Of a stretch of 64,000 nucleotides of DNA, positions 48,616-59,642 are shown piece after piece. The notes beneath the pieces were generated by a model. The model was not told where the DNA came from. It searched no databases and worked only from the letters and a program-made list of their open reading frames with translations. The stretch is from Echinococcus granulosus (taxonomy: Eukaryota > Platyhelminthes > Cestoda > Cyclophyllidea > Taeniidae): assembly GCF_000524195.1 (NCBI RefSeq), contig NW_020170410.1, positions 500,204-564,203 on the forward strand, written 5' to 3'. Numbering within the stretch: the stretch's first letter is position 1; each line of letters begins with the position of its first letter. The translations under genes and the position numbers were made by a program.

Positions 48616-48818
48616 AATACCGCACTCTAAGACTTTGCTTGTTCAACTCTTCGTGCCGGTCTCCGTGGGCATTGAAGGCTCCGCCATCGTGCTTCCGCTG
48701 AGTGAACTGGGCTCCGGAAGTTGTCTGTAGCCCTCCAACAATTCTGTATGTCGGCACTGCGTATTCTTCCCTGGTAGAATGACTTCTTTCGTCTTCAGGA
48801 AAGACTTGGGGGGCAACA
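48616..48818 (+). mobile_element. Solo TRIM LTR, forward orientation
   Basis: Core is well kept: ttgaaggctccgccatcgtg, cttccgctgagtgaactggg, tctgtatgtcggcactgcgt and gacttctttcgtcttcagga, ending aagacttggggggcaaca. One of the least diverged LTRs in the window at its 3' end. Confidence 0.75.
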
Positions 48819-49280
48819 GCATAGTACAGGGTAGACTGATTTAAAAAATCCCAAAATGCATCAAGAAATTCAATTTTACAAACACGTCAGACGCATTTTC
48901 TAACAACTTTGGCATAAAAAAATATTTAGCATATTCTAAAGTTCAGTTTAGTCCTTCAACGAAGTCAATGAGGCGGTAGCGGTGCATTCATTTGTTTGTA
49001 TGTTTGAGCGTTTACGACTGTAAAAGAGAACAAAAAATTTTGACTTTTTATGTTAAAATCATATATTTCTGATAAAATCTGTGAGACCACACCACTTATG
49101 ACAATGCAAATAGGACAATTTTTGACTGATGCATAGTTTTCGGGAGCATTGTTTAATGAGTACACAAAATTAACTACTCTTCCTATAACAAATTTTCACG
49201 TAAGTCGCTAGTTTTCGGTGTTTAGCATGCTTCCTACCTAAAACTTTTTGTAAATTTTTGCTAAAAATAAAATAAATGCA

Positions 49281-50372
49281 ATGCTTTGGGTCCTTTCTGC
49301 ATTCTAAAAACTGCTATAGAAAATGTCTTTTCAATATATGGAAGGGATAGAAGGCTACTAGCATGGCCTGGAGACCATGTCGACCAGTAAAGGCACAGCA
49401 AGGAAAATTAAGTGTCTGCAATACCACAGCGAAGTGTCATACAAACAACAAAAGTGTTACATAGCCCCCTGCTCCATTTGAGCATCGTCCCTGGCGTTAT
49501 CCTTGGTCTAACATCACAGTGTATTTGGCGATATAAATCACTTACCAACTAACCGCGCCACTCGTCAAATTTGCTTCCAGCTAGGAGCATATTTTGCTGC
49601 AACATTACAATTCTCCCTTGACTATTCTGCTGAATCTCAAGTTTCGCCTTGTTTGAGAATGGTATTAGGGGAGGGAGAAATGCGATAAATATTTTATAGG
49701 GCCATCACTAGTAACGAGAACACTAGCCTAAAATTGGAGTCGTCTAATAAATGATAGAGTTTGAATTGGTTCTGCTGAGGTCAAGTTTTATCTTCTATCT
49801 TCGTTGCTAATTTTTACCCACTATAGCAGTGCTCAACAATATATTTACCTGAGTTCTCTTTAGCTGGTAGAGAGTCGGCGGTGTGCCATGTTTATTTGAT
49901 TTACATCCTCATGTATATGGGTAGACAACCCCGTAACCGACTTTTCCGCATGCATCATGGTTAGTGCTATTTTAGGAGCAAGTAGCTTTCCTGTAGAATA
50001 TGGATAGCTGCCGGGAAAGACACCATTTTATGACACTTCTCTTAGGGGTCATCGCAGAGCCCACCACCAGCGAAAATAAAATATTTCTCTTCATTCTTAT
50101 TAAAGCTTATCATTTGTTACAGTAATAGGGGGATTGACCTCCAAGATCAGGTTTACTTTCAGCTGCCATCAGTGTAGTTCCCAGAGTCCTTCCTAAAGTA
50201 GGAAGTAATCATCATACTGTGACAGAAAATGGCTTGCCTATGTACAAAATGGTCGAGAGGCTACTGACATAGCCCAAAGACCATGACACCCACCGCAAGT
50301 ATAATTTCAGATCTTTGGATGCCAATGTAACCAAAATTTGAGTGTTAAGCAAACATCCAATGCACTACGCAA
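49281..50372 (-). mobile_element. Full-size TRIM, reverse orientation
   Basis: About 1.09 kb. First LTR ends with acaaaagtgttacatagccc, showing the TTACA terminus followed directly by the reversed purine tract. Interior: gcatcgtccctggcgttatc, accaactaaccgcgccactc. Second LTR about 50,175-50,372 (gagaggctactgacatagcc). Confidence 0.8.
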
Positions 50373-51402
50373 TCACCAACAAATTTTTATTTAACCGCAA
50401 TCACTGACACTCTTGGTCTTATTTCACATTAAGCTTTCATTTGCTCGAATTTTAGACAGCCTTTTTAGCGCTTTAATGCTCTACAATTTTAGAGTTTCTA
50501 TGTGATTGCTCAAGCCCTTTTGAGCTTGCCTCTTCCAGTAAGGTAGGCTTGTATTTACGAAGCAGAGTCAGTTCACAAAGCCTCCGTTCTCAATATTTGG
50601 CAACAATACTCACAAGTTATTGCTAGAGTTAACACACCTCAACCGAAACAGAAAATTCTGTCTTACTAGGATGTAACAAAATTACCTTAGTAAGGACTAC
50701 TTTTTGGCTTATAAATTATGCTTGACTACTTATTTAAGCCCTTGTAAGTGGGGACTCTGTATGCCCCATTACTGCTTGTTATATTGAGAAAAAACAACTG
50801 ATTTTAAATTTTTGAGATTTTTTACAGTTATCTTTCATCTGCTACCACCCAAAAATTTTGTCGCACGTTTAAGAATTTCTCAGTATTAAAACGGTGCTGT
50901 CGGTATAATGAATAATGAATGCCCTTTGAATCTCAAAGCCACTTCACATTAATGGGTGATCTGGGAGAAAGTAAAACAAAAATATGACAGTGTATATTAA
51001 GTTTTAACTATAAAATTTAAGTATGTAGCCCAAAAATTTTAAATATTTTGCCCATCTTGTGAGTAAATATTTGGTGGAAAATGACGAAATCCCATGAACT
51101 TTAAGGTAATGATGCTGATTGAACCCGTAGAAGGTAGTACCGTGGACGAGTAAAAGTTTAATTTTTCTTAAAAAAATACTTTCCTGCTAATTAGATATCA
51201 TCCTACTTATCTGTATTGTCAAATAGTATAAATTTTGTCACTTCTCGTTTAGTGAATGAATTCATTCATTAGTTGATGGCACCCTCGAAATTTTACTATA
51301 TTAATTTATCCATCCACGGTAGTAAATTTGAACCATTTGTCACAGTCGTTTGAGGTACCACTCATGGCACCTGCGCAATCTTTTTTCTAGGAAATAAAAA
51401 AG
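50373..51402. other. Intergenic, no gene seen
   Basis: AT-rich, between two full-size TRIM copies of opposite orientation. A small palindrome around gaattcattcat lies near 51,260. Confidence 0.4.
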
Positions 51403-52494
51403 TGAGAAATACTTTGGTCGCCTGTTTAAAGGTTAATTTTGGTTGCACAGGCACCGAAGACTCTGCTCTTTGTTCTGACAGTGGGTGACATGGTCAAAGG
51501 CCATGGCAGTAGCACCTCAGCCCTTCTGTACATCGACAGTATGTCTTCTTTAGATTTTGGAAAAGACTTGACTCTCTACATTGGTGGCATTGGGAAGCAA
51601 ATCATTTAAAACCATTTAAAAGACAGCTACTTTGATTTCTGCCGCTGAATGTCAAATCGTGACTTGACGGAATATGGGAAATGCTAAGAATGGGAGACAC
51701 TGTGATGACACCTAACAGAAGAATTAAAAATTGAACCTACCTTCAGCAACTACCTTAGTCCCGTGTTATACAAAAGTGCTATTCACAACAGAAGCGATAA
51801 GAGTCGTATACTATCTGCGAAAGTTCGCTGCAGAACCATCTACAGTACCTCCCTGAAGATGTCAATTAAGTGAACACATAATACTTCCATTACCCCTCTA
51901 CTTGATGGATAGAACGCAGACAGCCATGTGGTTGGGCAGCACAGAACAGAGGACAAAGTGGCAAGGAGAAACAAGTGCGAAACCTTACGCCCAGGAAAGT
52001 ATTTTAAGCTTGTCATTCAGTGAGTGTCTCTGTTTTGGGCGAGTGGTCTTAAAACTGGCAATGATCATACTAGATGCCAGGACATTCCGTAATAGGGCAA
52101 GGTTCCAGATTCATTGGAATTGTCAAGTAAGGTAATTACCGTTGGGATCAAATGTTTTCCCAGTAGTCTGCAAATTCAATAATTGGTGCTGTTGTTTTTA
52201 AGTATTTTCCACGCAGCACCAGCTACTCTGTGATGGCTGACCAGGGGAGTCCATTAAGGGAGGTACCGAGGTCCGCGCTCAAAAGGTGAGGAGGACTATG
52301 TAATTCTTTGATTTATTTGTTAACCCTTCATTTCGATTACGAGGGTACTTAGGGCCCCGTCATTGTACTTGTGCTCGGTGGCATGGATAATGGGCCACTC
52401 TAGTAGCCTCTCAATATCCTGTCCTTCGGCAATACTTCTGTCCTAGTATTATAACTTCATTCTACTTCAAGAGAGACTCAAAGGGCAACCCACA
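51403..52494 (+). mobile_element. Full-size TRIM, forward orientation
   Basis: About 1.09 kb. 5' LTR: gaaatactttggtcgcctgt, gcaccgaagactctgctctt; then ctacattggtggcattggga at the primer-binding position. Interior has ctccctgaagatgtcaatta and ggctgaccaggggagtccat; the purine tract aaaaggtgaggagg precedes the 3' LTR (about 52,300-52,494). A 77-aa ORF inside is accidental. Confidence 0.8.
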
Positions 52495-53580
52495 GGCTAA
52501 ATTATAGGCCCATAAATGTGCAAATACTCTTTTATCTTTGGTTCATTGATTCTGATGCCTGTTGCAGAATCCTGGACTAGATTTCTGCGGTCCATGGCTT
52601 GACAAATTCACTTAGTAATCTGCCTTCTTGAGGGTCTCATTCTCAATGTTAAAAGATTATGAGAAAAAATAGTTCATTATTTATACAACAAATTATGATA
52701 TGGTCGCGAATTTTAGTAATTTTTAACCAAATTTAGTATGCAACTACCGCTGATTGTTTCATGCAACCTAAAAAGCAAAACTAATTTACCAGCTTTGACC
52801 TTTTCATAAAAATTTATCTCCATTGAACACTCTCAAAAAGACAAAACATGCTTTAAAATTGATTAATCTATGTAAAGCATTTTTTGAAAATCAAACGATG
52901 GCTATGAAGCAAGCTTTTTTATACCCCACTCATCATTTCATAAAGGTTTTTAGCAGCCACTATAAAATGTATCAGATGTGAATTTACGATAATACCAGCT
53001 ACATACTCCACGCACTAGCAGATCAAATTGTGGTTTGCTTAAAGAATAAAGCTTTAAAGCAATCTGTCATAAAACTCACTCTCTGTAAACACACACAAGA
53101 ATGAATCAAAGCCAGTTGGAAGATATGTGCCTTAACAATATTGATCACTGGGGACACACAATTTTCTGAAGCCATCGTGACACCAATTAGCAGTATCGAA
53201 ATCTCAATATTTGCTTGACTCTCCTGCAGAAGAATATACACAGAATCACATGAAACAAAAACTCCTGTAGAGTGCTAAATACTTAGGTTATCTTGGCTTA
53301 TGTGAATCGAGAGGTGTGAGAAAACCTGACACATTATAACGGGTCGCAACGAACAAGTTAGTCATTATTTTCTACAAAACCTTGTGAGCAGAAAAAGCAT
53401 AAAGCCAGTGCTTCGCAGGTAATATTATTCCTCTCTCTGAATTTTCGCAAATCATCTCGGTTTATTCTTTAGCAATAAAATCTCAAATGCAACGATGAAG
53501 AGTTATTACCGGAAATAAATGAACTATATTCTAAAAATCCGATAAAATTACTAGCAACTCTACTTCCAAATTGATGCCCA
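52495..53580. other. Intergenic, no gene seen
   Basis: AT-rich. A 72-aa minus-strand ORF at 53,023-53,241 has a hydrophobic, cysteine-containing composition but no support from splice sites. Confidence 0.35.
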
Positions 53581-53619
53581 ATTGCCAAACACGAAGGCCT
53601 GCTTGGCCAGTAACATCTT

Positions 53620-53712
53620 GGCTACACCATTGGCCAATTCGAGGAGGCATTCCATTGGTCTCGTCTCCTCCTCCCAATTAGTGGGAAACTACATATTAGC
53701 GGACCAATCAAT
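53620..53712. promoter_or_regulatory. CCAAT-box cluster
   Basis: Within about 90 bases there are ATTGGCCAATTC, CCATTGG, CCCAATTA and GACCAATCA, i.e. at least four CCAAT or ATTGG cores on both strands, with a pyrimidine-rich stretch (tctcgtctcctcctccc) between them. The local base composition is unlike the AT-rich flanks. It lies about 2.6 kb before the proposed start of the second GPCR. Whether it is a promoter, and of which gene, is inference. Confidence 0.3.
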
Positions 53713-54892
53713 TTTCCCATCTTAGCTATTGAAGGCACCCCAATTTGATTTTTTATCACGTTTTCAACCGAAAGTCAATTCAAATGCTTCTAAACTATGT
53801 TAATTTGCAATAATGCTTCCGGTAGGTCCCCTCTTTGGCATGCTTTTGGGTTTTGGGTGAGACTATTTTGTGGAAAAGGTTATCATACAATATTAACATT
53901 TCACTGCGTCTGGGAATGTTCTTGAAATTTGCTCCACTCTAAGCGAGATCTTGTCTACCTTTCGCTTCCTTCATGTTTTATTGAGTCTTGAAGCCTAGTG
54001 TGCCTTCGTTTTACAAAAAACCACCCCTAAAATCACAACAATTAGGAAAATCTTTAGTAATTTTGGGTATTTAGAAGTAAAGATGACATGATTTCAAAAA
54101 TACCGATTGGCAATAGCTTGTTTTTAACCTTATCTCACTGTATTAACTGTCAAAAAGTTTTCATAGAAAAATTTCTACGTAAACAGCCATAAATAAGTGG
54201 TATCGTTTTTAAACGGGATGCTTTTGAGATAATTAACATTTATTCTTTTTTTGTACTTGCATGTTCATATGCTATATTGTGGCAATGGCGGGACCTACTG
54301 CAACTACTCTTTGCTTGGTTATTTTGGACCTCCGGATAGCCCTTAGAGAATGGCGAATGTAGGGTAAAAAACGCTATCATTTGAGAAGTTCGAGCACTCG
54401 GAGAACTTTAAAGCTGCGCAATACTCAAATTCTGATTCCTTTCTCCCGCGCTTTACCCAAAAACTTCTTTGGACTGTATTTAAAACTAAAATTATCCTTC
54501 TTGCTTCGTTAAATACGAAACTATTTGATAAGTTTTTATTGTATAGCTTCCCAATCTGCGTCTCAGAATGTGAATTAAGTAAATAAATGTCGCCGCTAAA
54601 GTTTCACTATTATTTTCCGATTTGAATGAATTTTAGATACAAACTTTTCTGTGGAGTATCTTTCACAGCAAATTTGGCATTCGGGTTTGAGCAATAGTTT
54701 TGAGAAGATACCTATCATATTTCTTAAAAAAGGTGTCCTGCAAGACATTTAGGTTATATTAATTGAAGACCCATTTTGGTGATATTTGCTGACTTTAAGA
54801 ACCTTTATTTGTCCTTCAGTGTGAGGACAAACAAGAATGTGGGGAGTAAGTGACCTTCGTAACAATTTTATGAGCACTGCCTTTGGAGGGAA

Positions 54893-55094
54893 TGCGACAC
54901 CATTGCAGCTTTTTATTTGTTCAAATCTCGGTTTTGATAACGGGGCCCTTAAGACTCTGCCGGTTGTAAATGCGCTAGTGGCATGTTCTCTGGGACATGC
55001 CAGTAGCCCCTCAGCCATTCTGCTTTTGTTAATACATATTCTACCCCAGTATTGTGCTTCCTTTCCCCTTTTATAAAAATCTTTAAGCGCTGCA
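54893..55094 (+). mobile_element. Solo TRIM LTR, forward orientation
   Basis: It begins near TGCGACACCATTG and carries gacatgccagtagcccctca, gccattctgcttttgttaat and acatattctaccccagtatt. Its hairpin stem (54,980-55,001) has paired substitutions. ORFs of 79 and 148 aa crossing it are accidental. Confidence 0.75.
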
Positions 55095-56298
55095 CCATGC
55101 CATACACATTCACATAACCGCTTCCTTTTAACCAAATGATTAATCATCCGAATGAATGAAGTTAACCCGAATAAAAGTAAATGTCGCGCTTCCATAACTC
55201 TCCCAGACTATTGTAACTAAAATGCTTCAAATGTCTTGCTTGAAGTAATTGTTTATTTAAAACTTCCCCATTGTCAAATTAATCAGAAGTAGTTGTCATA
55301 GTGTCCAACTCCCAAAGGCTTGTTTTAGGAAGTTTCAATTAACATTTCTCATCCTGTTATGGTTCTTCAATTAAAAAACCCCTCCATTTGCAACGTATAC
55401 TTTTCCGCCCTCTGTGTTTCGGTCTCTTTTTTGCAATTTAAATTGGCCTGTGGGAATGTTTGAGAATAGTTGGCTGCGTGATAAGTTTTTCCATGGAAAG
55501 TGAAGAATTAACGAATCATTTAGCTTGTTGTGTTTTTACGGCTGATAAGATTAAAAGGTAGGCGGAATAATAGTAAAAAAGTTGACCGTTTTATTTAGTT
55601 AGTTAGACCTATTGTTTTTGGTCAAAAAATTGTTTCATTAAAATGGGGTGTGATGGATGATGAAATATTGTAAACATTTTGCTGTTCAGCCAATCTACCG
55701 GCATTCTGACCTAAAAATTTGCTTTTAAGTTTGATTTATTCCAATGTTCGGTTTTTAAAGCATCTTGTATTATTTCTTTGGTTATCAGTCTCAAACAACG
55801 ACAACACTTTCCAAGCTCTTCATTACATGTGAGTGAGTGTTGCATTACTATCACCAACTCAAACCGCGACTTATTTTAGTCCAACAGAGCCAGGAGAGAT
55901 CGTAATTTATCAAAGTAAATTTCATGATACACTTACATCACTGCATCCCTGACTTCCCATTACAAACATATAGAGTTTTGGTAGAAAGAAGACGTTAAAA
56001 TTAGGTTATTTCCATTTAACCTACTGAAGATACGCAACCGCTAAAATAAAATCACAACAGCTACTTATTTTGATTTCAGCGGGAAAATGAGTGGTGGCAA
56101 ATGAGACATCTGTAAGAATGTAATTGCAGACTTTAGTTTGATATAACTAGCAAATATAGTTGTTCATGATACTTTTGTTGCACGTTGCCTCTCTCATACG
56201 CTTTTCACATATTAAATAAATCAAACTCTCCTAGAATTCATATCTGGGATTTCAAATTAGTCTTTAGGAATAGGTGGTTAATCAATTAACCACAAACA
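55095..56298. other. 5' flank of the second GPCR
   Basis: No TRIM or coding sequence was recognised. Presumed 5' UTR or promoter of the downstream gene, but no motif is convincing. Confidence 0.35.
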
Positions 56299-58135
56299 AT
56301 GGTAAGTCCCACAGCCAATTTTAAAATGAATGCTCCATTCAACAATGGTAGAATTTCGCTTTTACGCGCTATGGTGTGTCCTTTAATCGCCTTAAGGATT
56401 GTTTGTTGTTTACATGTGAGATAAGGCATGTCTTTGGACTTACTGTCCATCACGCCACTCTCTTTTTATTACTAAAACGCATTCAATCACGCCCTCCGAA
56501 CAATTTATGATTAAAAGAGGAGCAAAGTATCAAATTACCCCATTGGTTCTCTCAGTTACACAACAGTAATAAAAGTTAAATTGTTAACATTTTCAGGAAG
56601 ACAAAATAGCGGTGCCAATATCAGTCTCTCCGAATTTTACTGCGGACTTCCCTGGCAATAACACTACACCGGAACCAATTGGATTTTGTTGCGACACCTC
56701 AAAAAACGTAGTTAAGATTCTCTTGACGGCAGTTGCCTGTTTGGGGCTAGTAACAAACTGCATGATTGTCATCGTCCTTACTCAACTTCGGGGATCGCAT
56801 CCTGTGGGTAGTGGGGAGCGCTCAGCGAGGTTCAACCTCCTGGGTCTAGCGATCGCCGATTTCTGCATTTGCCTTTCAACTCTTCCTCTTATCTACTCCA
56901 AAAGAACCTACAAAAAGAATGACATCATGCTATACTACACATTGTTTGGTCCAGGCCTTGTGTCCACTTTCCTTACCGTTAGTGCATGGATGGTAGTTCT
57001 CGTTTCCATTCTCAGGTACCTAGCCGTTTGTTGGCCTCTAAAATCCCGCTTCTACCTTCGCTGCAGAAGTGTCATTTATGCTATTGTGTCCATTTACTTT
57101 GCTGCATTTATCTTCAATTTTCCTCTGTTTCTTCAGTACGATTATGAAGAAATTGTCCCTTTTGAACATGAGACACAACTTATGGGTGATATCAAGTTTG
57201 TGCATATTGTTGACCGAATTTACCCACATTCCGATTTACTGAAAGACATTTACAATATTGCGTACATTATTTGCACCAATGTTGGACCTTTTATAGTCGT
57301 ACTGGTAACAAACATCTCCGTAATAGTTGCTTGCAAAAGAAGCGAAATAATTTGCGAGAATTTCGGGAATGCAGAGCAATTAAGATTGACTAGACCGCCG
57401 ACTAGTTCCTCTGTAAGCTCGCCTAACAATCAGCAAGTGGAAACTTCAAATTTACAAAATGTCTTTAATGCTCAACCGCCATCTACAACCTCTCAACAAC
57501 GGACCATTCAGCGTTGTCACAATCTGAGACCTCGAGCTCTTCACAGAGTCACACCTCTGCTGCTGGCTGTCATTTTTGCATTTCTGCTCCTCTCCACACC
57601 CTTCGGAATAGTCCAGTTTGTTTGTCTTAAACTGATCGACAAAATTGGTCACAGAATAAGTGAAAACAATCAACTACTTCAACAATACTTTATTCTTAAC
57701 CGTCTCCTTGAATGGACAAACTTTCTCCAAGTTTTCGGCTGTGCAGTGAACTTCTTCCTTTACTTCATGGTCTCGCAAACCTTCCGACGCACCACTAGGC
57801 GCACATTTCGACGGATCCTTCAGCGTTTCCGAAGACGTAGAGGTCTAAGCCATTTGTGCGCTTACATATTTTCGGTGTGTTGTTGTGAAGAGCGACGATC
57901 GTGTAAGAATGAGGCCTATATTGTACGTGTCTACTCCCCGATTGAGTGTAAAAATCACCAAAGGCACGCACGGCCGGTGAAACCTTTACCCTTGTACCAT
58001 GAAAGGAATCTTATGTCACCACATCTGGATCTGAAACAGCACCTTCGTCCTAAATCAAAGTCCTCAGGATCAGCTAACAGTGTAACTAAGGAGGCAGAAC
58101 GAATTGAGCTACAAATGCAGGAGGGTATGAAATAA
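56299..58135 (+). CDS. Class A GPCR, FMRFamide/neuropeptide-receptor-like, two coding exons
   Basis: The main exon (56,597-58,135) opens after a TTTTCAG acceptor as EDKIAVPISVSPNFT; an in-frame TAA sits just before the acceptor, so the start must come from splicing. At 56,299 an ATG is followed at once by GTAAGT, and joining it in phase gives M-EDKIAV..., about 513 aa with a 295-bp intron. Numbering from V6 as residue 1: N-glycosylation sequons at 8 and 17, TM1 33-57 (N49), TM2 74-95 (D83), TM3 106-138, TM4 152-172, TM5 214-240 (P227), TM6 313-338 (P330) and TM7 366-389. DRY is LRY, CWxP is LSTP and NPxxY is NFFLY, a pattern seen in myosuppressin/FMRFamide-type receptors. There is a long third cytoplasmic loop, an Arg-rich helix 8, and a cysteine cluster (CAYIFSVCCCEE) likely to be palmitoylated. 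The ligand is not known. Confidence 0.85.
56302..56596 (+). other. Predicted intron between the ATG exon and main exon of the second GPCR
   Basis: It starts GTAAGT and ends with a pyrimidine-rich run and CAG, with a TTAAC branch-like site about 10 bases earlier. Length 295 bp. Confidence 0.6.
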
Positions 58136-59441
58136 GGATGCTTGCTTGTACATCACCTCAGCCTACTTTGCTATCGTAAATACAAGCAACAGTGCATTTT
58201 TGTATAATGTGGTGCCTTAAATTTCTTTTATTTTCTAAGCGTGAATAATTTAAGAAGTCGGAATCAGTTTTTGACCATATTTTAACTATGAATGCGTAAC
58301 TCCAGGTCAGGTTATTATCGCAATCATTTAGAGGATTGAACATTGGTGGATTCCGCTACATGCAATTATCTTTAATGGCCCACTTTACTGGTTAGAAGCA
58401 AATGTCTCCACTTTTATAATCCTTCTAGGGATCCCGATTCCCCCAATTTTAATAGCATATATGTCTAAGGTTTCCTCAATGACTTGAGGGATTGTTTTTA
58501 ACTACAAGAGGCAGTCTAGGCCATCTTAATTTACATTTATATGGCATTTATGGATCAGCTATAATTTACCTAAAGGTAGTAGTTAATGTTAAAACATGTT
58601 TTATTAAAAGACATAGAACTAAAGGAGGTCTTATTTGCCTAGAGAAATCACTTGGTATCCATCAAAGTAATAAAGTGGCCTTCGCACTCGGATGCCAAGG
58701 CATTTAAAAAAAGAAACGAAAAAATTTAATGCCACTTTTTGTTATAGCATCCATTGAAAAATTTAAACTGTTGCTTAAGCATAATAAGGAAGTGTTTTGT
58801 TTCCTTCCACTTGTTTACAACGGTTTTATGTGAAGACTGCAAATGGTAGGCTAAGCCAATATCACCACCAAGAGGAGGAGGGGAAAAGGTGCGTTTTTTT
58901 TGCCTTTTATAGACTTATGTTTGGTTAGAACTTATCAGGGTCACGAAAAGTTTCCCTGGTACCCAACCTCTTTAATTATTTCTGCTTATTTTTTAAAAGG
59001 TTACTTTACTGGGGAGATGACATATGCAGTCTGAAGGTCCTCCCGCAATTTAACTAGCCATTGCGAAATTTTTGGATGAGTCTCATGCGCAAATTTAATA
59101 ATTATTTCGTTAAACTTGCCACCACAATTTCGGTAGGCCCCACCGCAATGGCCTGTTTCATTTTTCAATCTCTCTGTATTCTCTCGAGCTTACGTCCATT
59201 TGCCTTCTATTTTGAGCTTGCCTGTTTTAACAAATTGAGGCTAAGTTGGTCTCAAGACTGCAGAAAGATGCACCGAAATTTGTTGTATGGCATTTGGAGA
59301 AGGCAGAGTATGAAAAGGTGCCTTTGGGGAATAATTTAAACAATCCGTATTATTTAGGTGTGAATACTTCTTAAGGACAAAGGCTTGATTACGAAGATAA
59401 ATGTGTCGCTATCGAGATCATCTTGTTGAGGACTTGAATGT
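58136..59441. other. 3' flank of the second GPCR
   Basis: AATAAA at 58,669-58,674 on the plus strand could end a 3' UTR of about 530 bases. No gene is recognised up to 59,441. Confidence 0.4.
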
Positions 59442-59642
59442 TAACGAAACATTCCATTTATACCTACTACAGCCGGAAAGGGAGAGTCATGAAAGTTAGC
59501 GGTGGCTAATAAGCTTCTAAGTTTACCGCTTCGCTCTCCAATTCCACCAAGTGACACATAAACGACCCACAAGCTTTCATTTGTTCGCTGAATGGTTGAA
59601 TTAGGATGAGGAATGGCTTTTAGCATATCCAAACTCTTCAAT
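59442..59642 (-). CDS. Candidate exon of an unidentified gene
   Basis: The minus strand has a good acceptor (CTTTTTTAG) followed by an open frame LKSLDMLKAIPHPNSTIQRT then NESLWVVYVSLGGIGERSGK and LRSLLATANFHDSPFPAVVG, ending in TAA. A donor-like G|GTATAA lies inside, so it could be internal or terminal. The composition reads like protein, but no family is recognised and no partner exon was found. It could also be a chance ORF. Confidence 0.3.

Noticed and set aside
54749..55195. 148-aa minus-strand ORF and a 79-aa plus-strand ORF
   Set aside because: Both run across a solo TRIM LTR whose relatives elsewhere have stops in these frames; they are by-products of the LTR sequence.
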